From Syntrophobacterales bacterium (lineage in GTDB: Bacteria > Desulfobacterota > Syntrophobacteria > BM002): DNA of 15,112 nucleotides. Location of the stretch: contig JAUWKY010000008.1 in NCBI GenBank assembly GCA_030613915.1, positions 1 through 15,112 on the forward strand, written 5' to 3'. The position numbers and the translations under genes were made by a program. Shown in pieces: positions 5,893 to 14,200 of the stretch; positions within the stretch are counted from its first letter, which is position 1; the number at the start of each line of letters is the position of its first letter. Under the pieces are notes generated by a model. That model saw only the letters and a list, made by a program, of their open reading frames with translations. It did no database searches and was not told where the DNA came from.

Positions 5893-6318
5893 TCAATCCT
5901 CGAGAAAAGGCAACTTTTCCCCCACCCTATAAGCCAGTGCTTGGCAGCTTGCGATGAGGTGGTCCTTATCATCTTTTACGGTGATGTGATAGCTGCCTGT
6001 TCTCCGGGTCTTTGCGACCTCCTTAGCCTCAGCCCGCAGCGTGCTTTCCGGGGATGGAGCCTTGTGGTAGGTAATATTTACATTCAGCGCCACAGCCACA
6101 GTGCCGTGTGAATTGCACGAGATCTCGAAGGCCTCGTCGATGAGAGTAAAAATGGCACCGCCGTGGGTCATCTGGAAGATGTTGTCCATCTCTGTGGTAC
6201 ATTTCATTTCAACAAGCGCATAGCCTTCGTCCACGTCGATCAATTTTAGACCGAGCTTCTTCGCGAATGGTTCTCTCGCAACTTGTCTCTGCATCGCCTC
6301 TTTGATTCTTGGGTCCAT
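5893..6318 (-). CDS. PaaI-family hotdog-fold acyl-CoA thioesterase
   Basis: A 141-residue single hotdog domain, the usual length for the family, predicted to hydrolyse acyl- or aryl-CoA thioesters in the cytoplasm as a tetramer. The characteristic segment THGGAIFTLIDEAFEISCNS spans residues 51-70: HGG at 52-54 and D61 (with E62) at the position of the catalytic acidic residue of PaaI thioesterases. The strand VALNVNITYHKAP (76-88) and the final TGSYHITVKDDKDHLIASCQALAYRV are typical of the fold. The ATG at 6318 is preceded by GAGAGGTGA with 4 nt spacing, so the start is secure. No phenylacetate genes are nearby, so the substrate is unknown. It is divergent from the metalloprotease gene; the space between holds a heptad repeat. 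Confidence 0.9.
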   Translation of the reverse strand: MDPRIKEAMQRQVAREPFAKKLGLKLIDVDEGYALVEMKCTTEMDNIFQMTHGGAIFTLIDEAFEISCNSHGTVAVALNVNITYHKAPSPESTLRAEAKEVAKTRRTGSYHITVKDDKDHLIASCQALAYRVGEKLPFLED

Positions 6319-6344
6319 GATTCACCTCTCAAAAGCTCAGTTCT

Positions 6345-6407
6345 GATGTGGGATGTGGGATGCTAAAATCTAAGGATATTCAATCCCACATCTCACATCT
6401 CAAATCT
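6345..6407. repeat. 7-nt-periodic inverted repeat between divergent genes
   Basis: GATGTGG occurs at 6345-6351 and 6352-6358, and a third unit begins at 6359. After an AT-rich spacer the complementary arm has ATC at 6383, 6390, 6397 and 6404, every 7 nt (ATCCCAC, ATCTCAC, ATCTCAA). It lies in the region that should hold the thioesterase promoter. Confidence 0.7.
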
Positions 6408-6545
6408 GTCCCATCAACAAGAAACCATGACGTCGTGCTAAAATAGAAATTAATGCTGGTATTTGTCATCCATTTTCTGTTAGAAGTGCACAGAAAAGTC
6501 CGGCAGGAGACAAGACAACAGTCTAGAATCCACCTGAGTAACTGC

Positions 6546-7235
6546 ATGGAAAAGTTCAATCGGAAGGATGTCACCCATCTCCAAGCGAACCTCTCCCGTC
6601 TGGTTAAGAAACCGGTTCACCTCACCATCACCGACAACACCCACTCGATGATACACATCAGGCCTTCCAGCAGTGGCAATAAAGTGCGTCTTCATCACAT
6701 GTTCCTTGAGGCAGACACTGAAGTCTTGGATTCTCTGGCTCGCTTCGTCAAGAGCCGCAATAGGAAAGCACCTTCGGTTTTGCGAAGCTTTGTTACCGCC
6801 AACTCACATAAGATAAAGCAATCTCCTCGTAAGTCCCGGCAGACTATAGTGCGCTCGAAGGGACGCTTCTTCGATCTCAATACTCTATTTGACCAGGTCA
6901 ATGGTGAATACTTCGCAAACGAGATTGACTGCCCTATCACCTGGGGAGCCAACAGGAGGGTCCGGAACCAAAATTCCATCAAGCTTGCCAGCTACTCTGA
7001 TAGAACCAAGACAATTCGCGTAAGTCCTGCACTGGATAAGAGCTACGTGCCAAAGTATGTGATCATGGGTATTGTTTACCACGAGATGCTACACCATCGC
7101 CTGGGAGTGGAGCATCGCAATGGCCGCAAAATGGCCCACACCACAAGGTTCCGCCAACTGGAAGCTCGGTATCGCCATTATCACAGACTGCAAGCGTGGA
7201 AGGAGAGGAACCTGCATAGATTACTTGGTAGATAA
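6546..7235 (+). CDS. SprT-like zinc metalloprotease
   Basis: A putative zinc-dependent protease of 229 residues counted from the ATG at 6546. The zinc site is clear: HEMLHH with H179, E180 and H183, and a third ligand probably H198 in AHTTRF, followed by a basic, aromatic helix (RQLEARYRHYHRLQAWKERNLHRLL). Upstream are the segments DLNTLFDQVNGEYFANEIDCPITWG, typical of SprT-like domains, and SIKLASYSDRTKTIRVSPALD, the strand pair before the zinc helix. The N-terminal 80 residues (LSRLVKKPVHLTITDN, VRLHHMFLEADTEVLDSLARFV) match the extended architecture I associate with deltaproteobacterial members. The frame is open to an ATG at 6453, which would add 31 residues; neither start has a good ribosome binding site, and 6546 is chosen because the added stretch is unlike the family. 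Substrate unknown. Confidence 0.83.
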   Translation: MEKFNRKDVTHLQANLSRLVKKPVHLTITDNTHSMIHIRPSSSGNKVRLHHMFLEADTEVLDSLARFVKSRNRKAPSVLRSFVTANSHKIKQSPRKSRQTIVRSKGRFFDLNTLFDQVNGEYFANEIDCPITWGANRRVRNQNSIKLASYSDRTKTIRVSPALDKSYVPKYVIMGIVYHEMLHHRLGVEHRNGRKMAHTTRFRQLEARYRHYHRLQAWKERNLHRLLGR

Positions 7236-7243
7236 TAAGTGAG

Positions 7244-7278
7244 TAAACGCTATGCGCCATGCGCTTGGCGCTCTGCGT
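7244..7278. repeat. 7-nt-periodic GCGC repeat ahead of the glutamate dehydrogenase gene
   Basis: ACGC, GCGC, GCGC, GCGC and GCGT start at 7247, 7254, 7261, 7268 and 7275, exactly 7 nt apart (units TAAACGC, TATGCGC, CATGCGC, TTGGCGC, TCTGCGT). GCGCCA and TGGCGC within it can pair. It ends 22 bp before the start codon and would lie in the leader. Confidence 0.6.
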
Positions 7279-7300
7279 ACCATTAGAAAGGAGAATAACC

Positions 7301-8554
7301 ATGAGTGGCACAGAGAATGCCTTGGATGTTGCTATCCGCCAATTTGACATGGTTGCCGAACGAATCAACTTGGATCCAGCCATTCACAAGCGGCTTCGCC
7401 TTCCGGCTCGATGTTATATAGTTTCCTGCCCGGTGCGGATGGATGACGGCAGCGTTGAGGTCTTTACAGGTTATCGTGTACACCACAACACCTCCCGCGG
7501 TCCTGCGAAAGGAGGCATTCGCTACCATCCTGATGTCACCCTGGATGAGACAACCGCCCTCTCCATGTGGATGACCTGGAAATGTGCGCTGGTGGATATC
7601 CCCTATGGCGGAGCCAAAGGGGGAGTCGCCTGCAACCCCAAGCAGATGTCGCGGACCGAACTGCAACATCTGACCCGCCGTTATACCTCTGAACTCGTCA
7701 ATGTATTTGGTCCCAGGACCGACATTCCGGCACCGGACGTTTATACGAATCCGCAGATAATGGCCTGGATCATGGATACTTATAGCATGTCCATTGGTTA
7801 TGCCGAACCCGGCGTGGTTACCGGCAAGCCAATAGCAGTGGGGGGATCTCTGGGCCGGAATGAGGCCACCAGCCGTGGCTGTGTATTCTCCATCTACTCA
7901 ATACTCAAACGATTGAATCGAGATGTGAATGAACAAACGGTTGCGATTCAAGGCTATGGTAATGTAGGCTATCACGCTGCCCAAATTCTGCACGATGCTG
8001 GAGCCACGATCGTTGCAGCCAGCGACAGTAGAGGTGGAGTCCACAACCCCAAAGGTTTAGACCCCCGGGATTTGGCGGCACATAAGAACGAAACCGGTAC
8101 TGTGCAAGGATATCCTGGTGCAGACAGCCTCACCAACGAGGAATTGCTCGAACTGGAGTGCACGGTTCTGATACCGGCAGCGTTGGAGAATCAGATTACC
8201 GAAAGAAATGCCGACCGTATCAAGGCGGATATTATTGCTGAGGGAGCCAATGGCCCCACAACTCCGGCGGCTGATGACATCCTCTATGACCGGGGCAAGT
8301 ATCACCTGCCTGATGTTCTGGCCAACGCCGGAGGGGTTACCGTCTCCTACTTTGAATGGGTGCAAGGGTTGGAACGTTATTTTTGGACTGAAGAGGAAGT
8401 GAACTCAAAGCTCAAGGGAATTATGGATCGTGCCTTCGAAAACGTCTGGCATCTTTCCCAGACTGAGAAGGTGAACATGCGGATGGCCTCATATATGATT
8501 GCGGTAAAACGGGTGGCGGAGGCCATGTTACTTCGAGGCTTATACCCCCAGTAA
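7301..8554 (+). CDS. gdhA: Glutamate dehydrogenase, hexameric small type
   Basis: Catalyses reversible oxidative deamination of glutamate to 2-oxoglutarate and ammonia. The 417-residue length and motif order fit the GDH family: GPAKGGIRYHP (67-77, K70), MTWKCALVDIPYGGAKGG (91-108, K94 and K106), DIPAPDVYT (141-149) with the catalytic D146, TGKPIAVGGSLGR (174-186), and the dinucleotide fold with GYGNVG (218-223). SDSRGGV follows the second strand (241-247); this more often goes with NAD than NADP, but that is not decisive. The ATG at 7301 has AAAGGAG (7287-7293) 7 nt upstream; an ATG at 7259 lies inside a repeat and is rejected. A probable terminator overlaps the stop codon, so the gene is likely monocistronic. 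Confidence 0.95.
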   Translation: MSGTENALDVAIRQFDMVAERINLDPAIHKRLRLPARCYIVSCPVRMDDGSVEVFTGYRVHHNTSRGPAKGGIRYHPDVTLDETTALSMWMTWKCALVDIPYGGAKGGVACNPKQMSRTELQHLTRRYTSELVNVFGPRTDIPAPDVYTNPQIMAWIMDTYSMSIGYAEPGVVTGKPIAVGGSLGRNEATSRGCVFSIYSILKRLNRDVNEQTVAIQGYGNVGYHAAQILHDAGATIVAASDSRGGVHNPKGLDPRDLAAHKNETGTVQGYPGADSLTNEELLELECTVLIPAALENQITERNADRIKADIIAEGANGPTTPAADDILYDRGKYHLPDVLANAGGVTVSYFEWVQGLERYFWTEEEVNSKLKGIMDRAFENVWHLSQTEKVNMRMASYMIAVKRVAEAMLLRGLYPQ

Positions 8555-8575
8555 GAAAAACTGATTGGGGTTTTT
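8546..8575 (+). terminator. Probable intrinsic terminator of the glutamate dehydrogenase gene
   Basis: CCCCA (8546-8550) and TGGGG (8566-8570) form the base of a hairpin, extended inward by GT/AC with a small bulge, followed by TTTTT (8571-8575). The left arm includes the last codons of the gene, and the stop codon lies in the stem-loop. Confidence 0.6.
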
Positions 8576-8685
8576 CTGCCCTGGAACCGGAAGGATTAGC
8601 GTTTCGAAAAAAAGGCAACATCTGCCAGAAAAACTCATGGACCAAACGGGCCCGGCGGGGATCGCTTTTCAACAAGCAAAACGAA

Positions 8686-8714
8686 TTGACACCACCTGGT
8701 GCTGTGTGTTAGAG
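8686..8714 (+). promoter_or_regulatory. Candidate promoter for the DAHP synthase gene
   Basis: A perfect TTGACA (8686-8691) is followed after 17 nt by TTAGAG (8709-8714), a poor -10. The spacer starts with the palindromic CACCACCTGGTG (8690-8701 region), a possible regulator site. The leader would be about 86 nt; I found no leader peptide rich in aromatic residues there. The rest of 8576-8806 shows nothing else. Confidence 0.4.
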
Positions 8715-8806
8715 GGATGCTCACCCGCTAGAGATGACACTTCGTTAGGGGTCACCCTCCACACCGTCTCAGAGCTCGGTTTGGTTCCCAATGAAAGGAG
8801 ATTCAA

Positions 8807-9844
8807 ATGCTGGTGGTTATGAGCAGCTATGCCACCGAAGAAGAAATCGCACAAGTTGTGGCTGCCATCGAACGGCAAGGTAATATTGCCCGAGTAATAG
8901 AGGGCGGTGACCGTACCGCCATAGGCATCCTTCAGAACAGAGGATCAGTTGATCCTGCCCCTTTTCTGCTCCTGCCCGGGGTGAAAGAGACCATCCCTGT
9001 TTCTAAACCCTATAAGCTCGTAAGTCGAGAGTTCGAACAAACCGACACTATCGTTCAGCTCGGGGACGTTGCCATCGGCGGCGATCATTTCGTGATCATT
9101 GCTGGTCCCTGTGCAGTCGAGAGCGAGACACAGGCTCTCACTATTGGCCGCGCAGTTCGGAGCCAAGGCGCCCGCATCTTTAGGGGCGGTGCATATAAGC
9201 CTCGCACTTCACCCTACAGTTTTCAGGGCTTGGGAGAAGAAGGGCTGAAGATTCTCGTCAAAGTGAGAGAGGAAACGGGGTTGTACATTGTCACCGAGGC
9301 AATGGACCGCGAACAGTGTGATCTGGTGGAAGAGTATGCCGACATCATCCAGATCGGCGCTCGTAATATGCAGAACTTCTCCTTGCTCAATCGAGCTGGT
9401 ATGGCCCGGAAACCTGTTCTTCTCAAGCGTGGCTTGTCCGCAACGATCCAGGAGTGGCTAATGGCTGCCGAATACGTCATGGCCAAAGGGAATAACAATG
9501 TGATTCTCTGCGAGCGTGGCGTCCGCACTTTTGCCGACCATTCCCGCAACACTTTGGACTTGAGTGCCATCCCGGTGGTTAAGAAAGAAAGTCATCTTCC
9601 AGTTATCGCCGATCCGAGCCATGCCTGTGGCCGCCGTGATCAGGTGATACCTATGAGTAGGGCCTCTGTGGCTGCCGGCACTCACGGCCTGATGGTGGAA
9701 GTACACCATGAGCCAGAAAAGGCTTTGAGCGACGGCCAGCAAGCCTTGTTCCCTGCGCAATTCACTCAGATGGTCGACGAGATTCTTCCCATTCTGACGG
9801 AGAAACAACGAACAGAACTTGAGCAAGACCGCAGTAGGCAATAG
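8807..9844 (+). CDS. aroF: 3-deoxy-7-phosphoheptulonate synthase (DAHP synthase), type I-beta with N-terminal regulatory domain
   Basis: First step of the shikimate pathway: condenses phosphoenolpyruvate and erythrose 4-phosphate. The 345 residues split into a ferredoxin-like N-terminal domain (about 1-70, MLVVMSSYATEEEIAQVV) and the catalytic barrel. Motifs: AGPCAVES (99-106), GGAYKPRTSPYSFQG (127-141), IGARNMQNF (183-191), KRG (207-209) and ADPSHACGRRD (268-278). The metal ligands fall at C102, H272, E298 and D309, the numbers I know from the Thermotoga maritima enzyme, where the N-terminal domain gives feedback inhibition by tyrosine; similar control is expected here but not shown. AAAGGAG (8794-8800) lies 6 nt before the ATG. 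Dehydroquinate synthase, the next enzyme, follows in the same direction after a 178-bp repeat-filled gap. Confidence 0.96.
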   Translation: MLVVMSSYATEEEIAQVVAAIERQGNIARVIEGGDRTAIGILQNRGSVDPAPFLLLPGVKETIPVSKPYKLVSREFEQTDTIVQLGDVAIGGDHFVIIAGPCAVESETQALTIGRAVRSQGARIFRGGAYKPRTSPYSFQGLGEEGLKILVKVREETGLYIVTEAMDREQCDLVEEYADIIQIGARNMQNFSLLNRAGMARKPVLLKRGLSATIQEWLMAAEYVMAKGNNNVILCERGVRTFADHSRNTLDLSAIPVVKKESHLPVIADPSHACGRRDQVIPMSRASVAAGTHGLMVEVHHEPEKALSDGQQALFPAQFTQMVDEILPILTEKQRTELEQDRSRQ

Positions 9845-9854
9845 GAGCCATAGA

Positions 9855-9892
9855 GTCATTACGCTTCGCTGTCACTTGTTGTCACTAGGTCA
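9855..9892 (-). repeat. Inverted copy of the TGAC element
   Basis: On the minus strand TGAC occurs at three main spots spaced 10 and 16 nt (plus-strand GTCA at 9881, 9871 and 9855), with AGTGACAACAAGTGAC then a short GC-GAA-GC hairpin and TAATGAC. This is the layout of the two direct copies downstream, with a shorter hairpin. A further GTCA lies at 9889. Confidence 0.45.
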
Positions 9893-9928
9893 TTATGATT
9901 TGTGATAACTAATTAGGACATCTAACTA

Positions 9929-10011
9929 CAAATGACCATAAATGACGGGCGCTAGCCCAACTGACGCCGCAGGCAAATGACTACAAATGACGGCCGTGAG
10001 GCCTAATGACC
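9929..10011 (+). repeat. Tandem pair of TGAC elements with small GC stems, upstream of aroB
   Basis: Two copies about 45 nt apart (9930 and 9975) share AAATGAC, 3 nt, AAATGAC, a GC-rich hairpin, then TGAC; TGAC starts at 9933, 9943, 9962 and again 9978, 9988, 10007, so the 10 and 19 nt spacing repeats exactly. The hairpins differ by paired changes: GGGC-GCTA-GCCC in copy 1 and GGCC-GTGA-GGCC in copy 2. Confidence 0.65.
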
Positions 10012-10022
10012 TGATGCTTGAG

Positions 10023-11117
10023 ATGAAACGTATTCGGCTGGAAATAAGAAGCGAAACAGACCGTTCGTACGATGTACTAGTGGGTCGCGGTATTTTAGAT
10101 AGTCTTCACCGCGAAATACAACGACTCGGAAGCTTTTCTTCCTATGGGTTGGTAACTGATGAGGTGGTGAGACCGCTGGTGGCCGAACCACTTCAAAATC
10201 AACTGCGGTCTAACTCCATTGATACAACCTTGATTGCCTTACCCCCAGGTGAGAGCGCAAAGACCATAGGAACGGTCCTCGACCTCTGCCAGCAGCTCCT
10301 TGCTCAGGGCTTTGACCGCAAAAGCCTACTTCTCGCTGTTGGGGGCGGTGTGGTTGGTGATATCACCGGCTTTGCTGCTGCCATCTATATGCGAGGTATC
10401 CCCTACATTCAAGTTCCCACTACCCTGCTCGCCCAAGTGGACAGCTCCCTTGGGGGCAAGACCGGTGTCGATCTACCTTCAGGTAAGAACCTGTTAGGCG
10501 CTTTCCATCAACCTCGGCTTGTGCTCTCCGATCTTGACGTTTTAACCTCTCTTTCCTCTGACGCCAGGCGCGACGGGTTTGCGGAGGTTATCAAAGCTGC
10601 CCTCATCGAAGATCCTGAACTTTTTTCAATTCTGGAAAGGGAAGGGCCTGACCTTCTTGACACTGGCAATCCCCTTTTGCAAACTATCATCGCCAAGGCC
10701 TGTGCGGTTAAGTGCCGGGTGGTGAATCGGGACGAGCGTGAAAGTGGATTGCGACGTATTTTGAACTTCGGCCACACTTTAGGACATGCCTTAGAGGCTG
10801 CGACCAATTATAATATATCTCACGGTCAAGCGGTGGCTATCGGCATGGGACTCGCCGTCCGACTATCCCGGCAATGGGTTGGGCTCAGCGAGGATAATGC
10901 GGATCGTGCTCTGGATCTCATCCAGAAGTTAGGCCTTCCCACAGACATACCCAAGAACATAGATCCGGAGGCGCTACTCGTTCCTCTCGAAAAAGACAAA
11001 AAGATTCAAGCAGGTATCTGTCACTTCGTCCTTCTCGCTGAAATTGGACGAGCGGTTATTCATCCAATCCCCGTGGGTGATTTACAGAAGAGTTTACAGA
11101 AAATAACAAGGCACTAA
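10023..11117 (+). CDS. aroB: 3-dehydroquinate synthase
   Basis: Second step of the shikimate pathway: converts DAHP to 3-dehydroquinate, using NAD and a divalent metal. The 364 residues match the family length. Visible motifs: GGGVVGDITGFAA (107-119) and PTTLLAQVDSSLGGKTGVD (132-150) for NAD and substrate; the metal ligands E188 in GFAEVIKAALI, H251 in NFGHTLGHALE, and H267 in ISHGQAVAIGM. The start is uncertain: the frame is open from 9987, with ATGs at 9987, 10014 and 10023. The first lies within a repeat and the family normally begins just before the RxYxV strand, so 10023 is preferred; only a weak TTGAG precedes it, and GTGAGG (9996-10001) could serve 10014. It follows the DAHP synthase gene and may be co-transcribed with it. 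Confidence 0.94.
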   Translation: MKRIRLEIRSETDRSYDVLVGRGILDSLHREIQRLGSFSSYGLVTDEVVRPLVAEPLQNQLRSNSIDTTLIALPPGESAKTIGTVLDLCQQLLAQGFDRKSLLLAVGGGVVGDITGFAAAIYMRGIPYIQVPTTLLAQVDSSLGGKTGVDLPSGKNLLGAFHQPRLVLSDLDVLTSLSSDARRDGFAEVIKAALIEDPELFSILEREGPDLLDTGNPLLQTIIAKACAVKCRVVNRDERESGLRRILNFGHTLGHALEAATNYNISHGQAVAIGMGLAVRLSRQWVGLSEDNADRALDLIQKLGLPTDIPKNIDPEALLVPLEKDKKIQAGICHFVLLAEIGRAVIHPIPVGDLQKSLQKITRH

Positions 11118-11180
11118 ATCCGGATTTCGATCCGCCGGAGGCGGACTAAACAGTTCTCAATTCGGATTTGAAATAATCCG
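11116..11180. repeat. Cluster of short palindromes between aroB and dnaE
   Basis: AAATCCGGATTT (11116-11127) is a perfect palindrome at the aroB stop. TCCGCC (11131-11136) pairs with GGCGGA (11140-11145) around GGA. CGGATT (11163-11168) pairs with AATCCG (11175-11180). None has a T-tract, so none is a standard terminator; aroB and dnaE transcripts may continue through. Confidence 0.5.
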
Positions 11181-11221
11181 CTCCAGATACGCAAAGAATA
11201 GTCAAATAAGGATGCCCGGAT

Positions 11222-14200
11222 ATGTCGTCAAAGGAATTCGTCCACTTACATGTGCATAGCGAGTACAGCCTTCTAGACGGTGCCATCCGCATCACTGACA
11301 TGCTCAGGACCGCCGCGGGATTTGGCATGCCTGCCGTCGCCATCACTGATCACGGCAACATGCACAGCGCTCTCGAATTCTATGTAAAAGCCATCGAATT
11401 TGGGATTAAGCCCATTTTGGGTTGTGAGGTCTACGTGGCGCCGAAGAGCCGCCGGGACCGTGGAGCGAGTCACGGTGGCGCACGAAACCATCACATTGTT
11501 CTTTTGGCTGAGAACAATACGGGCTATCAAAATCTGCTCAAGCTCCTAACCCTCGCCAACTTCGAAGGTTTCTACTACAAACCTAGGGTGGACAAGGAAC
11601 TGCTCACCACCTATCACGAGGGGCTCATTGGTCTTTCTTCTTGTTTACATGGAGAGGTGGCATCCCATCTGTTGGCTGCCAGTTATACCCGGGCCGAACA
11701 GGCTGCAATGGAGTATCGCGACATCTTCGGCAATGATAATTTTTTCCTGGAACTGCAGGCCAACGGCATGACAGAGCAGGAAATTGTCAACCGTGATCTC
11801 ATCCATCTCAGTGAAAAAACCTCCATTCCTCTGGTTGCAACCAATGACTGCCACTACCTGAAAGCAGAAGATGCGAAGGCCCATGACGTGCTCCTCTGCA
11901 TCCAGACAGGAAAGACGGTGCTGGATGAAAAACGTATGCGTTTTTCAACCAGTGAGCTCTATTTCAAATCTCCTGAGCAGATGTGGTCTACCTTCCATGA
12001 TGTCCCGACTGCCCTGCAGAATACCCTGGCAATAGCGGAACGCTGCAACGTCAGTTTAGAACTTGATCAACCTCACTTCCCAAAGTTCCCTCTGGAAGCG
12101 GGTGACTCGGCAGAGTCCCGTTTTGAAAGGGAAACCGAGGACGGCTTTGCCAGAAGGCTTGAAGAAATTCACAGAAAGCAACCAGACTTCAGCGCTGAGG
12201 AGGAAGAAAAATACCGCCACCGTTTGGCCCACGAGATCTCGGTCATCCAACAGATGGGATTTAGCACCTACTTTCTCATAGTCGCAGACTTCGTCGGGTT
12301 TGCCAGAGAGAATTCGATACCTGTCGGCCCTGGGCGGGGGTCTGCGGCTGGCAGCCTGGTAGCTTATAGCCTTGGCATTACTGATCTCGATCCCATCGCT
12401 CATGGCCTGATCTTCGAGCGTTTTCTCAATGTGGAACGGCTTAGCCTGCCAGACATCGACGTTGATTTTTGCATGAATGGCCGGGACCGGGTCCTGCAGT
12501 ATGTTTCGGAACGTTTCGGCAAAGATCGGGTTGCCCAAATCACCACCTTCGGCACTATGCAGGCCCGAGCTGTTATCCGGGATGTGGGTCGCGCCCTTGG
12601 CATGGCGTATGCAGATGTGGACAAGATAGCCAAACTCATTCCTCCGGTTCTCAACATAACACTCAGAAAAGCCTTCAAGACTGAGCCCCGACTCAAGGAA
12701 CTTCGCAAAGATCCAGCTCTCCAAGAGTTTTTCGATGTGGCCTTGGCCCTGGAGGGCCTCACCCGTCATGCTTCCACTCATGCTGCCGGCGTAGTTATTT
12801 CAGATCTCCCTATCGTCGAGTACATGCCTCTCTATAAGGGCTCCAAGGGCGAAGTGGTGACTCAGTTTCCGATGAAATACGTGGAGAAGGCCGGCCTTAT
12901 CAAGTTCGACTTCTTGGGACTGCGCAACCTTACAGTCATCGACAACGCCGTAAGACTCATCACGGAGAATAATGGTGTCGATTTGGACATGCGTGACCTG
13001 CACCTGGACGATCCGAAAACGTATGCACTCCTGAGCCGCGGGGATACAACCGGGGTGTTCCAGTTGGAAAGCTCTGGGATGCGCGACTTGGTTGTACGGC
13101 TCAGGCCTGAAAATTTCAATGACATCACCGCCTTGGTTGCTCTCTATCGCCCCGGCCCCCTCGAGAGCGGTATGGTGGATGACTTTATCAACGGCAAGCA
13201 CGGTAACATAAAAGTCAGCTACGAACTGGAGCAACTGCGGGATATTCTCCAGGACACTTACGGGGTCATTCTCTATCAGGAACAGGTAATGGAAATTGCC
13301 AGTGTCCTGGCCAATTACAGCCTCGGCGAAGCCGATATTCTGAGGCGGGCCATGGGCAAAAAAAACCCGAAGGTGATGGCAGCACAGCGCGATCGTTTTC
13401 TTGCAGGAGCCGAGGAAAACGGTATTAATCTCAAAAAAGCTGGACGCATTTTTGATCTCATGGAAAAATTCGCCGGCTATGGGTTCAACAAATCCCATAG
13501 TGCCGCCTATGCGCTTATAGCTTACCAGACAGCCTATCTCAAAGCCCACTATCCTCTCGAGTATATGGCGGCACTGTTGAATAGCTTTTTGAGCAACTCT
13601 GACAACTTGGTCAAGCTCCTGAATGAGTGCCGGGAAAAGGAGTTGGAAATACTTCCTCCTGATGTAAATCTGAGCCAATGGGACTTCATTGTAGTGGGTG
13701 ACAGCATTCGCTTCGGCCTGGGTGCGGTAAAAAACGTAGGTGCGGCTGCAGTCGAGTCTATCATTGAGGCAAGGGCTGATGGTGGCCCGTTCTCATCTCT
13801 TTATGAGTTCAGCGAAAGGGTTGATCTGCAACGCGTCAACCGTCGTGTGGTGGAAAGCCTCATCAAGTGCGGCGCTTTTGATTCTCTGCACCCTGTTCGG
13901 AGTCAAGCCACTGCCGCACTCGAAGAGGCAATGGAGATGGCGCAAACCATCCAGAAAGATCGTTTGAGCGGTCAGATAAGTATGTTCGGCACTTTTGCCG
14001 GGCAGCAGCGTAACTCCGAGCCCCCTTTACCCAATATCCCTGAATGGAAGCACCGGCAGAAGCTTGCCATGGAAAAGGAGGCTCTCGGTTTTTACTTTAG
14101 CGGTCATCCTCTTGACGCTTACGAAAAAGAGATGAAAGCCTTCGCCATAGTGGATATCTCAAGTATTGCGGACAAGACTGATGGAATTCAAATAATCCTC

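Noticed and set aside
6453..6545. N-terminal extension of the SprT-like protein
   Set aside because: The added 31 residues start with a hydrophobic stretch unlike the family, and the ATG at 6453 lacks a ribosome binding site; kept only as an alternative start.
8721..8806. Leader-peptide attenuator ahead of DAHP synthase
   Set aside because: No short reading frame rich in Phe, Tyr or Trp and no terminator/antiterminator pair was found in the leader.
9987..10022. N-terminal extension of AroB
   Set aside because: The ATG at 9987 is part of the repeated AAATGAC unit, and the extra residues precede the usual first strand of the family.
12056..12781. 241-codon minus-strand reading frame inside dnaE
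   Set aside because: Opposite to the palm domain of dnaE, with no ribosome binding site or family features.
12800..13678. 292-codon minus-strand reading frame inside dnaE
   Set aside because: It is a shadow of the dnaE coding frame; dnaE carries clear polymerase motifs through this stretch, and the antisense product has no recognisable domain.
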